Source of the DNA: Pseudomonas sp. LS1212
Lineage (GTDB): Bacteria; Pseudomonadota; Gammaproteobacteria; Pseudomonadales; Pseudomonadaceae
DNA length: 64,000 bases
Direction of reading: 5' to 3'
Assembly (NCBI RefSeq): GCF_024741815.1
Contig: NZ_CP102951.1
Coordinates: 3,362,001-3,426,000, forward strand
Positions 1 through 6,614 of the stretch are shown here, piece by piece; the first letter of the stretch is position 1; each line of letters begins with the position of its first letter. Under the pieces are notes generated by a model. It was not told the origin of the DNA. It saw only the letters and a program-made list of their open reading frames with translations, and ran no database searches. The translations under genes and the position numbers were made by a program.

Positions 1-266
1 CGTGCACAGGGTCTCCGACCGCGCGGGATCAGAGCATGACTGGCGTATAACGCCATGCTCCGTATTGCCTTCTGCTTCGCTTAACAGCATCGGCATCCCG
101 GATTCCTGATTACGCGGCTCAATGGCTGGCCCATCGGTTTCCCCTGTCAACGCTTCACCCTGCACCTCACGGTGCAACATGCATGACTCGGGGTCTGGTT
201 GATTCGCCATTTCTTACCAGTATCGAACTTTCATCGACTATCCTCCGCCAGCTTTAACTGGCGCAC
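1..266 (-). mobile_element. Group II intron, 5' portion (runs off window)
   Basis: On the minus strand a sequence starting GTGCGCC at position 266, the usual 5' end of bacterial group II introns, begins 14 bases after the stop codon of the IS66 tnpC remnant. It continues through a structured GC-rich leader into an open frame that starts with ATG near 212 (MANQPDPESCMLHREVQG) and stays open to the window edge. That is the expected order of intron domain I followed by the N-terminal part of the intron-encoded reverse transcriptase/maturase. The catalytic RT motifs and domains V/VI would lie outside the window, so this rests on the 5' end signature, the open leader and the insertion site next to a transposase gene. 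It could instead be another kind of repeat. Confidence 0.5.
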
Positions 267-280
267 TAAGCAGCCAGCCA

Positions 281-440
281 TCACACCTTGCTGAGCAGTT
301 CCCGGTTATGTGGCAGTAGCTCGGCAATCGTGCTTATCTTCTGTGTCGGCAACCGCTCCAGCACGTCCTTCAGATACTCATACGGATCATGCCAGCCAGA
401 ATTGTAGTGGCAGATATAGCAGCGACCGGGGGGGCTTGCC
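281..440 (-). pseudogene. IS66 transposase TnpC, C-terminal remnant
   Basis: The minus-strand reading frame ending at the TGA at 283-281 gives HDPYEYLKDVLERLPTQK, then a segment ending LLPHNRELLSKV. This is the conserved C-terminal end of IS66-family DDE transposases, which usually read HDPYAYLKDVLERLPTQ followed by a terminal LLPHRW-like motif. The catalytic core is absent. Similarity fades upstream of about position 440. The N-terminal start of the same gene is found at 870-814, separated by unrelated sequence. Confidence 0.75.
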
Positions 441-501
441 TGGAACAGGTGACGGACGATGTACTTATGCTTCAGGTTCAGGCAGGTCGAGGTATGACAA
501 G

Positions 502-762
502 TCAGACGTTACACGTAAGAAAAAGCTCCAAATCCTTGGGCAGCTCCAGCGAGCAAAGCTGTTCTATAGCGCTAATTTGCTCCGCAGTAAGCCGATAGTC
601 GTACACACAATCATCATCCTTTACCCAGCCCATTATTGGCTTCAAATCTGCGACAGAAACCGGAATTTCCTTTTCAAAGGAAGCAAAATCAGCACCTTGA
701 GAAACTCCCATAATCACATGTTTCATGGCTCTACGATCTTGCCGAATCAGTTGCTCCCACAT
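502..762 (-). CDS. Small hypothetical protein, immunity-like (DUF7683-type, tentative)
   Basis: This 86-residue acidic protein begins MWEQLIRQDRRAMKHVIMGV and ends LPKDLELFLTCNV. Its size, charge and layout (a beta-strand start, a phrase IMGWVKDDDCVYDYRL and a terminal cysteine) remind me of small cytoplasmic immunity proteins of the DUF7683 type. This is recollection, not a search. AGGGA seven bases upstream supports the ATG at 762. The frame is also open upstream into the tnpC start at 870, but those first codons are clearly IS66, so the longer ORF is a chimera. An internal ATG at MKHVIMG is an alternative start. It sits alone inside the IS66 remnant with no toxin gene beside it. Confidence 0.55.
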   Translation of the reverse strand: MWEQLIRQDRRAMKHVIMGVSQGADFASFEKEIPVSVADLKPIMGWVKDDDCVYDYRLTAEQISAIEQLCSLELPKDLELFLTCNV

Positions 763-813
763 GACATTTTCCCTACTAAAGTAACGCGCTCTAATAGTAA
801 GCGGCCAACCGTG

Positions 814-870
814 CAGCCAGCTACGTAGTTGTTCGGTATCGAGTTGATCAAGAGAAGTGGCAGAAATCAT
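814..870 (-). pseudogene. IS66 transposase TnpC, N-terminal remnant
   Basis: The minus-strand codons from the ATG at 870 read MISATSLDQLDTEQLRSWL, matching the start of IS66 TnpC proteins (typically a short leader then LDQLTPEQLR). After these 19 codons the similarity stops abruptly and the frame passes into unrelated sequence carrying the small immunity-like gene. Together with the C-terminal piece at 440-281 this shows that tnpC was split and most of its middle lost. Confidence 0.65.
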
Positions 871-919
871 GGCGTCGACTGTGCCCGATTTGTTATTCGG
901 GGCAAATCAGCCATTTCCG

Positions 920-1254
920 TTAAAGCATGCGGAAAATTCTGTTGGAGCCAAGACGCTGCCAGGGAAGACCGATCACCAGCGCTTGAAGCTGTTCGGGACT
1001 CAACTCCAGCTGAGAACCCTGGTGGGGGCCGGGCCAGATGAATCGGCCCTGGTGCAGGCGGCGCGCCGCCAGCCAAATCCCCAGGCCATCGTGAGCCAGC
1101 ACTTTCATGCGATTGCCGCGACGATTGGCAAGGAGATAAGCGCAATGCGGCTGCGCCGCACCAAAGACCGCCACGACGCGAGCCAGTCCATCTCTGTGCC
1201 GGCGCACATGTCCATGGGCTCGGTGGCGAGTCAGATGGTGTCGATGCGGATCAT
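920..1254 (-). pseudogene. IS66 accessory protein TnpB, disrupted
   Basis: The minus strand encodes GAAQPHCAYLLANRRGNRMK, then DGLGIWLAARRLHQGRF and LSPEQLQALVIGLPWQRLG, which are hallmarks of the IS66 Orf2/TnpB protein. The natural start at 1254 (MIRIDTI) meets an in-frame TGA where the family has Trp, and the reading frame then shifts before the conserved GAAQPHCAYL block. The body of the protein (from about 1190 down to the stop at 922-920) is intact in sequence, but no full-length product can be made. Confidence 0.85.
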
Positions 1255-1317
1255 TGCGTCAGTCCTCGAACGAATCGGGCACAACCCTCGGGAGTTAAGG
1301 CTAGAAATGGTGTCCAC

Positions 1318-1959
1318 TTAATGATCTGCCCCCTTTCCGAACCACGCCCGCCCGGCGAACGGAATCGGCGTCGCCGGCGCCAGCCCGCCACGGCACTTGA
1401 GCACCCGCCACTGGGCCGGGCGCACATCCACGGCAATGCGCAGCGCCGCCGGCGACGGGTTATGCGCCTCCTGCTGCGGGCGGCAGGCAAAGGCCAGGGT
1501 CTGCCCGGTTTCCGCCGCCACCTGCAGACGACGCAAGGCGCGGTCATCAGCCTTCTGCGGCCAACACAACACCGCCCCGCAACTGCCCGAACGCAAACAC
1601 TGCTCCGCCGCCCACAAGGCATCGGTACCCCGCGCCTCGATCAACGACAACCAACGCAAATCCACCCCCGCCGCCTGCCACGCCGGCGGGTAAGGAATAA
1701 ACGGCGCCCCCACCAACACCACCCGCTCACCGCTGCCGGTCAACCGCGCCAGACTCGGCCACAACAACTGCAACTCGCCACAGCCATTGGCCTCCAGCAA
1801 CAACTCGGTCAACGCCGACGGCGGCCAGCCACCCGTAGGCAACGCCGCATCCAGCACAGCATGCCCGGTCGGCTCAACGCCGATCTCAGGCGCACGCGGC
1901 CGGCCCTTCCAGACCCGCCGCTCGTCCAGCAGCCCGTCAAGACTGACCACGGCGCCCAT
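1318..1959 (-). CDS. imuA: Translesion synthesis-associated protein ImuA
   Basis: 213 residues, small RecA/SulA-like fold protein of the ImuA family, which works with the inactive Y-family polymerase ImuB and the DNA polymerase DnaE2 in damage-induced mutagenesis. Recognisable stretches are GHAVLDAALPTGGWP near residue 33, LTELLLEANGCGELQLLWP near 50 and a C-terminal IAVDVRPAQWRVLKCRG. Its ATG overlaps the lexA2 stop codon by one base (TGATG), so the two are cotranscribed from the LexA2-controlled promoter. The last codons (FGKGADH, TAA at 1320-1318) run into the IS66 boundary, so the native C-terminus may have been replaced. The imuB and dnaE2 genes that normally follow are absent. Confidence 0.9.
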   Translation of the reverse strand: MGAVVSLDGLLDERRVWKGRPRAPEIGVEPTGHAVLDAALPTGGWPPSALTELLLEANGCGELQLLWPSLARLTGSGERVVLVGAPFIPYPPAWQAAGVDLRWLSLIEARGTDALWAAEQCLRSGSCGAVLCWPQKADDRALRRLQVAAETGQTLAFACRPQQEAHNPSPAALRIAVDVRPAQWRVLKCRGGLAPATPIPFAGRAWFGKGADH

Positions 1960-2576
1960 CAGCCGCGCCTCACCAGACCGCAGAACACGCCTTCGATCTC
2001 CAGCTCCTGATCCGGCGTGACCACGATCGGCGCATAGGCCGGGTTACGCGGCAGCAACCGCACACAGTCGCGGCTGCGCTCGAAACGCTTGATCGTCACC
2101 TCCCCGTTCAACCGCGCCACCACAATCTGCCCATCCCGCGCCTCGGGCTGACGCGAAATACCCACCAGATCACCATCGAGAATGCCATCCTCGATCATCG
2201 AATCGCCGAACACATGCAACAGGTAATCCGGCGTGCGCGAGAACATGCGGCTGTCGAGCATCAGCTGCTCATGGATGTCCGCGTCCGGCCCAATCGGCGC
2301 ACCGGCCGCCACCCGGCCCAGCACCGGGATCTCCAGCAACTCAGGGCGCTTGCCCTGGTGCACCAGGCGGATACCGCGGGCCTGGTTGGGGGCGACCTCG
2401 ATAAAGCCGGCTTCGGTGAGCGCCACGATGTGCTTGCGCGCCACGCTGCGCGAGGCGAAACCGAAGGCCTCGGCGATTTCGGCCAGGGACGGGGGCTGGC
2501 CGTGATCGGCGATGCGGTCGCGGATGAAGGTGAGGATGGCGGTGCGGCGGGGGGATAGGGTTATCATGGAGTACAT
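1959..2576 (-). CDS. lexA2: LexA repressor (LexA2 type)
   Basis: 205 residues: an N-terminal winged-helix DNA-binding domain (about 5-70) and a C-terminal S24 autopeptidase domain (about 80-200). The Ala-Gly cleavage site is in VLGRVAAGAPIG near residue 90, the catalytic Ser in FGDSMIEDG near 125 and the Lys in ARLNGEVTIKRF near 162. RecA filaments stimulate self-cleavage after DNA damage. The start at 2576 is chosen because AGGAG lies five bases upstream. Longer versions read through this signal, and the next ATG at 2567 is too far from it. The GTAC-type operator overlaps the start codon, implying autoregulation together with imuA. In pseudomonads LexA2 typically controls only the lexA2-imuA-imuB-dnaE2 cassette. 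Confidence 0.93.
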   Translation of the reverse strand: MYSMITLSPRRTAILTFIRDRIADHGQPPSLAEIAEAFGFASRSVARKHIVALTEAGFIEVAPNQARGIRLVHQGKRPELLEIPVLGRVAAGAPIGPDADIHEQLMLDSRMFSRTPDYLLHVFGDSMIEDGILDGDLVGISRQPEARDGQIVVARLNGEVTIKRFERSRDCVRLLPRNPAYAPIVVTPDQELEIEGVFCGLVRRG

Positions 2577-2582
2577 TTGTAC
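2571..2582. promoter_or_regulatory. LexA2 operator (GTAC-N4-GTAC)
   Basis: A perfect palindromic-arm site GTACATTTGTAC overlaps the start codon and lies next to the ribosome-binding site of lexA2. Pseudomonad LexA2 proteins recognise GTAC-N4-GTGC-like boxes rather than the E. coli CTGT-N8-ACAG box, so this is the likely autoregulatory operator of the lexA2-imuA operon. Confidence 0.75.
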
Positions 2583-2715
2583 TCCTGTGGGGGATTTCTG
2601 GCTAGTCCCTTTGGTCTGGGGGGAGAACACTCACTAGGCGCCCAAGCATTCCCTATTGCACCCTCCCCCCGACCACGCTAACCTTTCCCCCGTCGCTGCC
2701 AATTCAGCGACCGGT

Positions 2716-2740
2716 TTTGACAGACCGAATCAGCAAAAGG
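2716..2740 (+). promoter_or_regulatory. Upstream target segment (seqA-like) of C4-like RNA, copy 1
   Basis: Contains TTTGACAGACC (from 2716) and GCAAAAGG (2733-2740). Both are complementary to single-stranded segments of the structured RNA at 2801-2873: CTGTCAA at 2852-2858 and CCTTTTGC in the loop at 2838-2845. In phage P4 the equivalent segment upstream of the CI RNA is called seqA. A second, similar segment overlaps the downstream ribosome-binding site at 2884-2921. Confidence 0.55.
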
Positions 2741-2746
2741 CGCAAC

Positions 2747-2778
2747 AGCGCCCCATCCCGATTGCAGGCGCTTTTTTT
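2747..2778 (+). terminator. Intrinsic terminator-like hairpin before C4-like RNA, copy 1
   Basis: AGCGCC (2747-2752) can pair with GGCGCT (2767-2772), followed by a run of seven T (2772-2778). The same arrangement, with changes in the loop but an intact stem and seven T, recurs in copy 2 at 16538-16569. It lies between the seqA-like segment and the structured RNA, so it may cut the leader transcript short unless alternative pairing occurs. Confidence 0.5.
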
Positions 2779-2800
2779 GCATCCGCAGTTTCGTGTTATG

Positions 2801-2873
2801 GCGGCTGTGCGTGGGGCACACTCGTGTGCGCCGGGTTCCTTTTGCCCCGGTCTGTCAACCCGCGTACAGCCGT
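2801..2873 (+). ncRNA. C4/CI antisense-like structured RNA, copy 1
   Basis: A 15-pair outer helix (2801-2815 with 2859-2873, all Watson-Crick or G-U) encloses two hairpins. One is GCACA/TGTGC (2816-2820 with 2825-2829). The other is CCGGG/CCCGG (2831-2835 with 2846-2850), carrying the ten-base loop TTCCTTTTGC. This is the shape of C4 antisense RNAs of P1/P7 and CI RNA of P4. The loop can pair over all ten bases, allowing two G-U pairs, with GCAGAAGGAG at 2912-2921, the ribosome-binding site of the next gene. A second single-stranded segment, CTGTCAA, matches TTGACAG sequences on both sides. Copy 2 at 16587-16659 keeps the structure with compensated changes. No known C4-like RNA is recalled for this gene family. 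Confidence 0.65.
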
Positions 2874-2883
2874 CACCTGATTG

Positions 2884-2921
2884 TTTGACAGCGACGTGTG
2901 GCGGCTCCACTGCAGAAGGAG
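2884..2921 (+). promoter_or_regulatory. Downstream target segment (seqC-like) covering the RBS, copy 1
   Basis: TTTGACAG at 2884-2891 is complementary to the CTGTCAA segment of the structured RNA. GCAGAAGGAG at 2912-2921, the ribosome-binding site eight bases before the ATG at 2929, is complementary to its loop. Binding of the RNA to its own downstream leader, or in trans to another transcript, would be expected to hide the ribosome-binding site. Confidence 0.55.
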
Positions 2922-2928
2922 CTACACC

Positions 2929-3255
2929 ATGATAAAGATCGTCCCCGACCCACCACCCGCCGGCACCATCCTCAAAACCGTCACCACCCCCTTCGGCTCC
3001 TGCGACGCAGGCCATGAACCCTTGTTCGCCGTGCGCGGCGGGATCAATGCCGAGGATGCGCTGGTGCATGCTTCGCTTTTGCTCAGATGCGCGACGGATA
3101 CGGCTTATGCAGCCAATGAATGCGCCGGGGTTCACGAGAAAGGCCTGATGTGGTCGACGATGCATTCGATCGAGATGGCCAAGGCGATTGTCGATGCGTT
3201 GGTGGATGGCGCTGAAGGCATGGCACCCAGAGATGACGCCAAAGACAAGCTCTAA
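2929..3255 (+). CDS. DUF3077/DUF6124-type protein
   Basis: 108 residues of a small helical family known to me mainly from Pseudomonas, function unknown. It opens MIKIVPDPP and contains TPFGSCDAGHEPLFAV, then GINAEDALVHASLLL and WSTMHSIEMAKAIVDALVDG, all shared with the paralogue at 16715-17071. There is no signal peptide or membrane segment. The ATG at 2929 is preceded by AGAAGGAG, and the paralogue begins at the same point. The frame is open upstream, but that region is the conserved RNA leader. Expression is probably controlled by the C4-like RNA that can pair with this ribosome-binding site. Confidence 0.8.
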   Translation: MIKIVPDPPPAGTILKTVTTPFGSCDAGHEPLFAVRGGINAEDALVHASLLLRCATDTAYAANECAGVHEKGLMWSTMHSIEMAKAIVDALVDGAEGMAPRDDAKDKL

Positions 3256-3512
3256 ACGCTGGCGTTCTGAGTGAGGTGATTGCGCGCGGCTTTGGGCGCT
3301 CCGCTGGTTGGCGGGGTAACGGGGGCGCGTGCAGTCTGCCAGAAACTGCCACTGGCAACCGGCCCCTCGCTCACTAAATCAGATGCCATGACAAAGCATC
3401 TTGATGAACCTGCACTCCCCGGGCGAGTTCGTTGAGGCCCTGTCTAAACGCGCACCCCGTATCGTGCTGTATAGGGGAGTGTTGTGTGGTGAGTTCACCG
3501 GGAGAAGGCGGG

Positions 3513-4514
3513 TCAGTCGCCCTTGATGCGAAAGTGACTAGGCGCATGCCCGGTCCAGCTCACAAAGGCACGTCGAAATGCCGCCTCGCTGCTAAATCCC
3601 AAATGGCCCGCAACACGACCGATCGTCCAGTCGGAGTCGCGCAAGCAGCGCTGTGCCGATTCGCACAGGCAAAGCCTGCGAAGCTGCTGATAGCTGGAAC
3701 CTTCGGCCGCCAAACGCCTGCGCAAGGTCGGCTCGCTGGTGCCCAAGGCCTCCGCTATCGAGCCGAGGGCGGGCAGTTCAAGTTCATGGGCCAGGGCGGC
3801 ATCCAGAAAGCTTCGTACCTGTTGCGTGGCTGAAACCACGTTCGGCGGTGCGCCTATAAGGCGGAAAGGGAAGTCCACCAGGAACACCGCCAACTCGGCG
3901 GGTTTACGTACTACCTGGCGTGCTAGCAATTCTGCGCCAAAGCTGAAGCCATAGGTCGCCTTACCCACCGACACCGGAGCATCGAAGAGGCCAAGGAAGG
4001 GCATGGCGTCTTTGCGCTCTGGGTGGGCCAGGAATACGTTGGACGGACGTAACGTTTGCCCGATCAGCCAAGCGAATAGTTGCAGGTAGCAAAACAGCCC
4101 GGTCAGGTCGACCAGGCAGGCCGCCGAGCTGCGCCTTTGACGCAACGAGTCCATGTGAAATGTGGCGCTTTGACCGTGCAACTCCAGGCTCAACTTCCCC
4201 GCACGGGGATGCAGCATGGCACAGAACTCTGCGGCACAGTGGATGGCTTCGCCGAGGGTGCCGCAGCTGAGCAGGCAGCGACACATCAGGTCGACTTCGT
4301 ACTTGCGCATCGGTGGCTGGCCCTCACCCTGCGCAACTTTTTCCTCTAATTGCTCGATGGCCTGTCGGTACAGCGCCACGAAGCTGTCCGCCGAGAGTTG
4401 CTCAGCCAATCCATCTTGCCCTGGGGCCTGCAGGCTGTTGCGGTGCAACTCATCAAGCAGTCGAGTGTCCAGCCCGTAAGGAACGCGAACAGCATGTGCA
4501 GGTCGGGAAACCAT
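3513..4514 (-). CDS. AraC-family transcriptional regulator
   Basis: 333 residues from the ATG at 4514. The long N-terminal part (about 1-210) resembles the arabinose-binding-like sensor region of the OruR/ArgR-type AraC regulators. The C-terminal AraC DNA-binding domain (about 235-330) has its first helix-turn-helix in LGSIAEALGTSEPTLRRRLA and its second in RVAGHLGFSSEAAFRRAF, with a WTGHAPSHFR end. A longer frame would need a TTG start at 4646 and overlaps the promoter region. The gene is transcribed away from the oxidoreductase cluster at 4738-8443, so it is a likely activator of that cluster. The inducer is unknown. Confidence 0.85.
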   Translation of the reverse strand: MVSRPAHAVRVPYGLDTRLLDELHRNSLQAPGQDGLAEQLSADSFVALYRQAIEQLEEKVAQGEGQPPMRKYEVDLMCRCLLSCGTLGEAIHCAAEFCAMLHPRAGKLSLELHGQSATFHMDSLRQRRSSAACLVDLTGLFCYLQLFAWLIGQTLRPSNVFLAHPERKDAMPFLGLFDAPVSVGKATYGFSFGAELLARQVVRKPAELAVFLVDFPFRLIGAPPNVVSATQQVRSFLDAALAHELELPALGSIAEALGTSEPTLRRRLAAEGSSYQQLRRLCLCESAQRCLRDSDWTIGRVAGHLGFSSEAAFRRAFVSWTGHAPSHFRIKGD

Positions 4515-4737
4515 CGTAAATCTCGCATCTTGATTGCGGCAGTAGTGGTTCGTGATTGATCCGGTGACGGTGCAGCCATCGTAGCTGTGGCCCAATGTAA
4601 GCAGGTCAGCAATGTTGGGCTCACGCTCAAGTCGTGCCTCCCCCAACGCATCAGTGGAGCATTCATAACATGATTATCGCCGTCACCCGGTTGCCGAATT
4701 GCACCAGCCTGTCACCTGACAAGATGGCAGGCAAGCC

Positions 4738-5082
4738 ATGATTCAGATACTCGATGAAATCCGGCTAGCCCCCAACCACGTCCCCACCGTACTGGCTTTG
4801 CTGGACGAGCGCTACATGCCGCATGCAGCCGCACGCGGGCTGACTTTACTGCAGCGCTGGGTGTCGCCACCGGTTGCTGTTCCTGGCGAGCAAAACAGGC
4901 TCTGGTTGCTGTGGCAGGTGCCCGACGTCTGGGGCTATTACGGCATGCGCCTACGCGCCGGGGCCGAAGTACTGGAGTTCTGGACTGCCGTGGACGAACT
5001 ATGCCAACACCGCAGTCGACATGTGCTGGGTAGCGCCGATCAACCTCTGCCGTCCCTGGAGGTCGCGGAAAATGTGGCATGA
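4738..5082 (+). CDS. Small alpha/beta-barrel-like protein (NIPSNAP-like, tentative)
   Basis: 114 residues starting MIQILDEIRLAPNHVPTVLA. The pattern of a short strand, a helix after the ERYMPHAAARGL motif and a Trp-rich strand (RLWLLWQVPDVWGYYGMR) suggests a dimeric alpha/beta-barrel (ferredoxin-like) fold, as in NIPSNAP or Dabb proteins. There is no catalytic motif. AGG lies upstream of the ATG. Its end overlaps the following gene by 11 bases, so the two are translationally coupled and probably act together. It is the first gene of the cluster divergent from the AraC regulator. Confidence 0.55.
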   Translation: MIQILDEIRLAPNHVPTVLALLDERYMPHAAARGLTLLQRWVSPPVAVPGEQNRLWLLWQVPDVWGYYGMRLRAGAEVLEFWTAVDELCQHRSRHVLGSADQPLPSLEVAENVA

Positions 5083-5713
5083 AACCGCACAGATTTATTT
5101 CGATCCCGACACTGCGCATGATGAGGTAGAAGGCCAGATTCACCGTTTGGTTCAGGACTTGCCCGGCATTGAACACGCGAGCCTAGGCCGCAATTTCGAA
5201 GGCAGTTGGGGCGCCGGTGATTTCACCTTGGACTTGTGTTTTGCAAGTAGCGCATTCCAGGCCAGCACGGCGACTGGCCTGGAGCGGCTGCCGGGCATTC
5301 TGCGTGTTGACCGTATGGCCTATCAGCGACTGGGTGGAGGTGAGCGGGCCGCCGGGCTGAGGGGCGGAGTCTGGCGCACCTTGTTGTTTCGCGTACGCCC
5401 GCATCAAACCCTTAGTCATATTGCATCCCTGGAGCGTGATCTACTGTGCATGCCGTCGTTTATGGTGGGGATCCGCAACTGGCAACTGAGTCGGGTGTGC
5501 TCGAACAGCACCTGGACGCATGTCTGGCAGCAGGAATTTGCCAGAATCGAAGATCTGCAAGGTGAGTATCTGACTCATCCGTTTCACTGGGGTTGGGTGG
5601 ATCGGTGGTTCGACCCTGAATTTCCCGAGTGGACAGTGGAAGCAATTTCCCATGCATTCTGTCCGTTTTCGAAAAGCATCTTGTCCCTCACCAATTCCAA
5701 CAATAAGGAGTAA
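5072..5713 (+). CDS. Dabb-type (stress-responsive A/B barrel) protein
   Basis: 213 residues in two similar halves of roughly 100 residues. Each has a strand-helix-strand pattern, the second beginning LLFRVRPHQTLSHIASLERD, which is typical of stress-responsive alpha/beta-barrel domains. These fold as ferredoxin-like dimers and in catabolic clusters sometimes act as small cyclases or lyases. The ATG at 5072 overlaps the previous gene. The frame is open further upstream, but that part is the shadow of the preceding gene. It ends two bases before the SDR gene at 5716. The substrate is unknown. Confidence 0.6.
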   Translation: MWHETAQIYFDPDTAHDEVEGQIHRLVQDLPGIEHASLGRNFEGSWGAGDFTLDLCFASSAFQASTATGLERLPGILRVDRMAYQRLGGGERAAGLRGGVWRTLLFRVRPHQTLSHIASLERDLLCMPSFMVGIRNWQLSRVCSNSTWTHVWQQEFARIEDLQGEYLTHPFHWGWVDRWFDPEFPEWTVEAISHAFCPFSKSILSLTNSNNKE

Positions 5714-5715
5714 CT

Positions 5716-6588
5716 ATGACTCAGGCATCGCAGAAACTGGCCGGCAAGGTCGCACTTGTCACGGGGGCCAGCCGGGGTATTGGTCGCGCCATCGCCCAGC
5801 GCTTCGCGGCAGAGGGGGCGACCGTGGTGGTCAGTGCGCGCAGTCTGCAGCAGACGGCTAGCGTGCCAGGCTCATTGGCCGAGACGGTCGAGCTGATCAC
5901 GCTGGCCGGCGGCAAGGCAATCCCATTGACCGCCGACCTGGAGCTGCCCGCTGAGCGCGACGGTTTGGTCGCACGCGCCGCCGCTGCCGCCGGCGGCTTG
6001 GACATCCTGGTCAACAACGCGGGATTCGCCGAGTACTGCGGCGTCGAAACGATGCCGCAAGCCATGTTCGAGCGCACTCTAGATCACTACTTGCGTGTGC
6101 CGTTCGCACTCAGTCAGGCTGCAATTCCATTGATGCGTACACGTGGTGGCGGCTGGATTCTGAACTTGGGTTCGGTCACCGCTCTGCCGCCGCTGCGTCC
6201 TTATCAGGATCTCGAACGGTTCGGGGGTATCGCTGTATACGCTGCGGCCAAGGCTGCCATCAACCGCTTCACCCAGAGTCTCGCGGCGGAGCTGGAGACC
6301 GACAACATTGCGGTGAATACGGTGGGGCCGAGCACCGCGATTCGTACCCCTGGCGGCGGGCGCTACATCCCGGACGACTATCCAACCGAGCCCGTCGAAT
6401 ATCTGGTGGAGACCGCGTTAGCGTTGTGCCATTTGCCTGCCAGCGAGCGTACCGGTCTGATCACACACAGCCTGCACTTTCCTCTAGCCCACGGGCTACC
6501 GGTCTTTACGCTGGACGGCCACGATCAGTTGCCGGTACCGATAATTCCGGCATGGGCACACCCGGGCATCGAGCCCACAGGCGCATGA
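5716..6588 (+). CDS. SDR-family oxidoreductase
   Basis: 290 residues, short-chain dehydrogenase. The NAD(P)-binding motif TGASRGIG is at about 16-23, NNAG at about 98-101, and the catalytic Tyr-Lys pair in YAAAKAAINRF near 175-179, preceded by the Ser in LNLGSVT. It carries about 40 extra residues at the C-terminus compared with a classical SDR, which may cover the substrate pocket. AAGGAG lies upstream of the ATG. It sits in a tight run with the barrel proteins before it and a second SDR after it, so a multi-step oxidation of an alcohol or ketone substrate is likely. The substrate is not evident. Confidence 0.9.
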   Translation: MTQASQKLAGKVALVTGASRGIGRAIAQRFAAEGATVVVSARSLQQTASVPGSLAETVELITLAGGKAIPLTADLELPAERDGLVARAAAAAGGLDILVNNAGFAEYCGVETMPQAMFERTLDHYLRVPFALSQAAIPLMRTRGGGWILNLGSVTALPPLRPYQDLERFGGIAVYAAAKAAINRFTQSLAAELETDNIAVNTVGPSTAIRTPGGGRYIPDDYPTEPVEYLVETALALCHLPASERTGLITHSLHFPLAHGLPVFTLDGHDQLPVPIIPAWAHPGIEPTGA

Positions 6589-6614
6589 GCCGAACCGGTA
6601 GCGGGAGCTGAGCA

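Larger units (their letters stand above)
267..1320 (-). mobile_element. IS66-family element, degenerate and interrupted
   Basis: Pieces of an IS66 element lie in order on the minus strand: a broken tnpB (1254-920), the first 19 codons of tnpC (870-814), a foreign insert with a small gene (about 813-441), and the last part of tnpC (about 440-281). No piece encodes a full protein, so the element should not transpose by itself. Its upstream end joins the 3' end of imuA at about 1318, and its downstream end joins the group II intron at 266. Clear IS66 terminal inverted repeats were not identified. Confidence 0.75.

Noticed and set aside
2656..2880. Possible leader protein of 74 residues upstream of the first DUF3077-type gene
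   Set aside because: The frame lies over the conserved structured RNA, and changes between the two copies follow RNA pairing, not codons. No ribosome-binding site.
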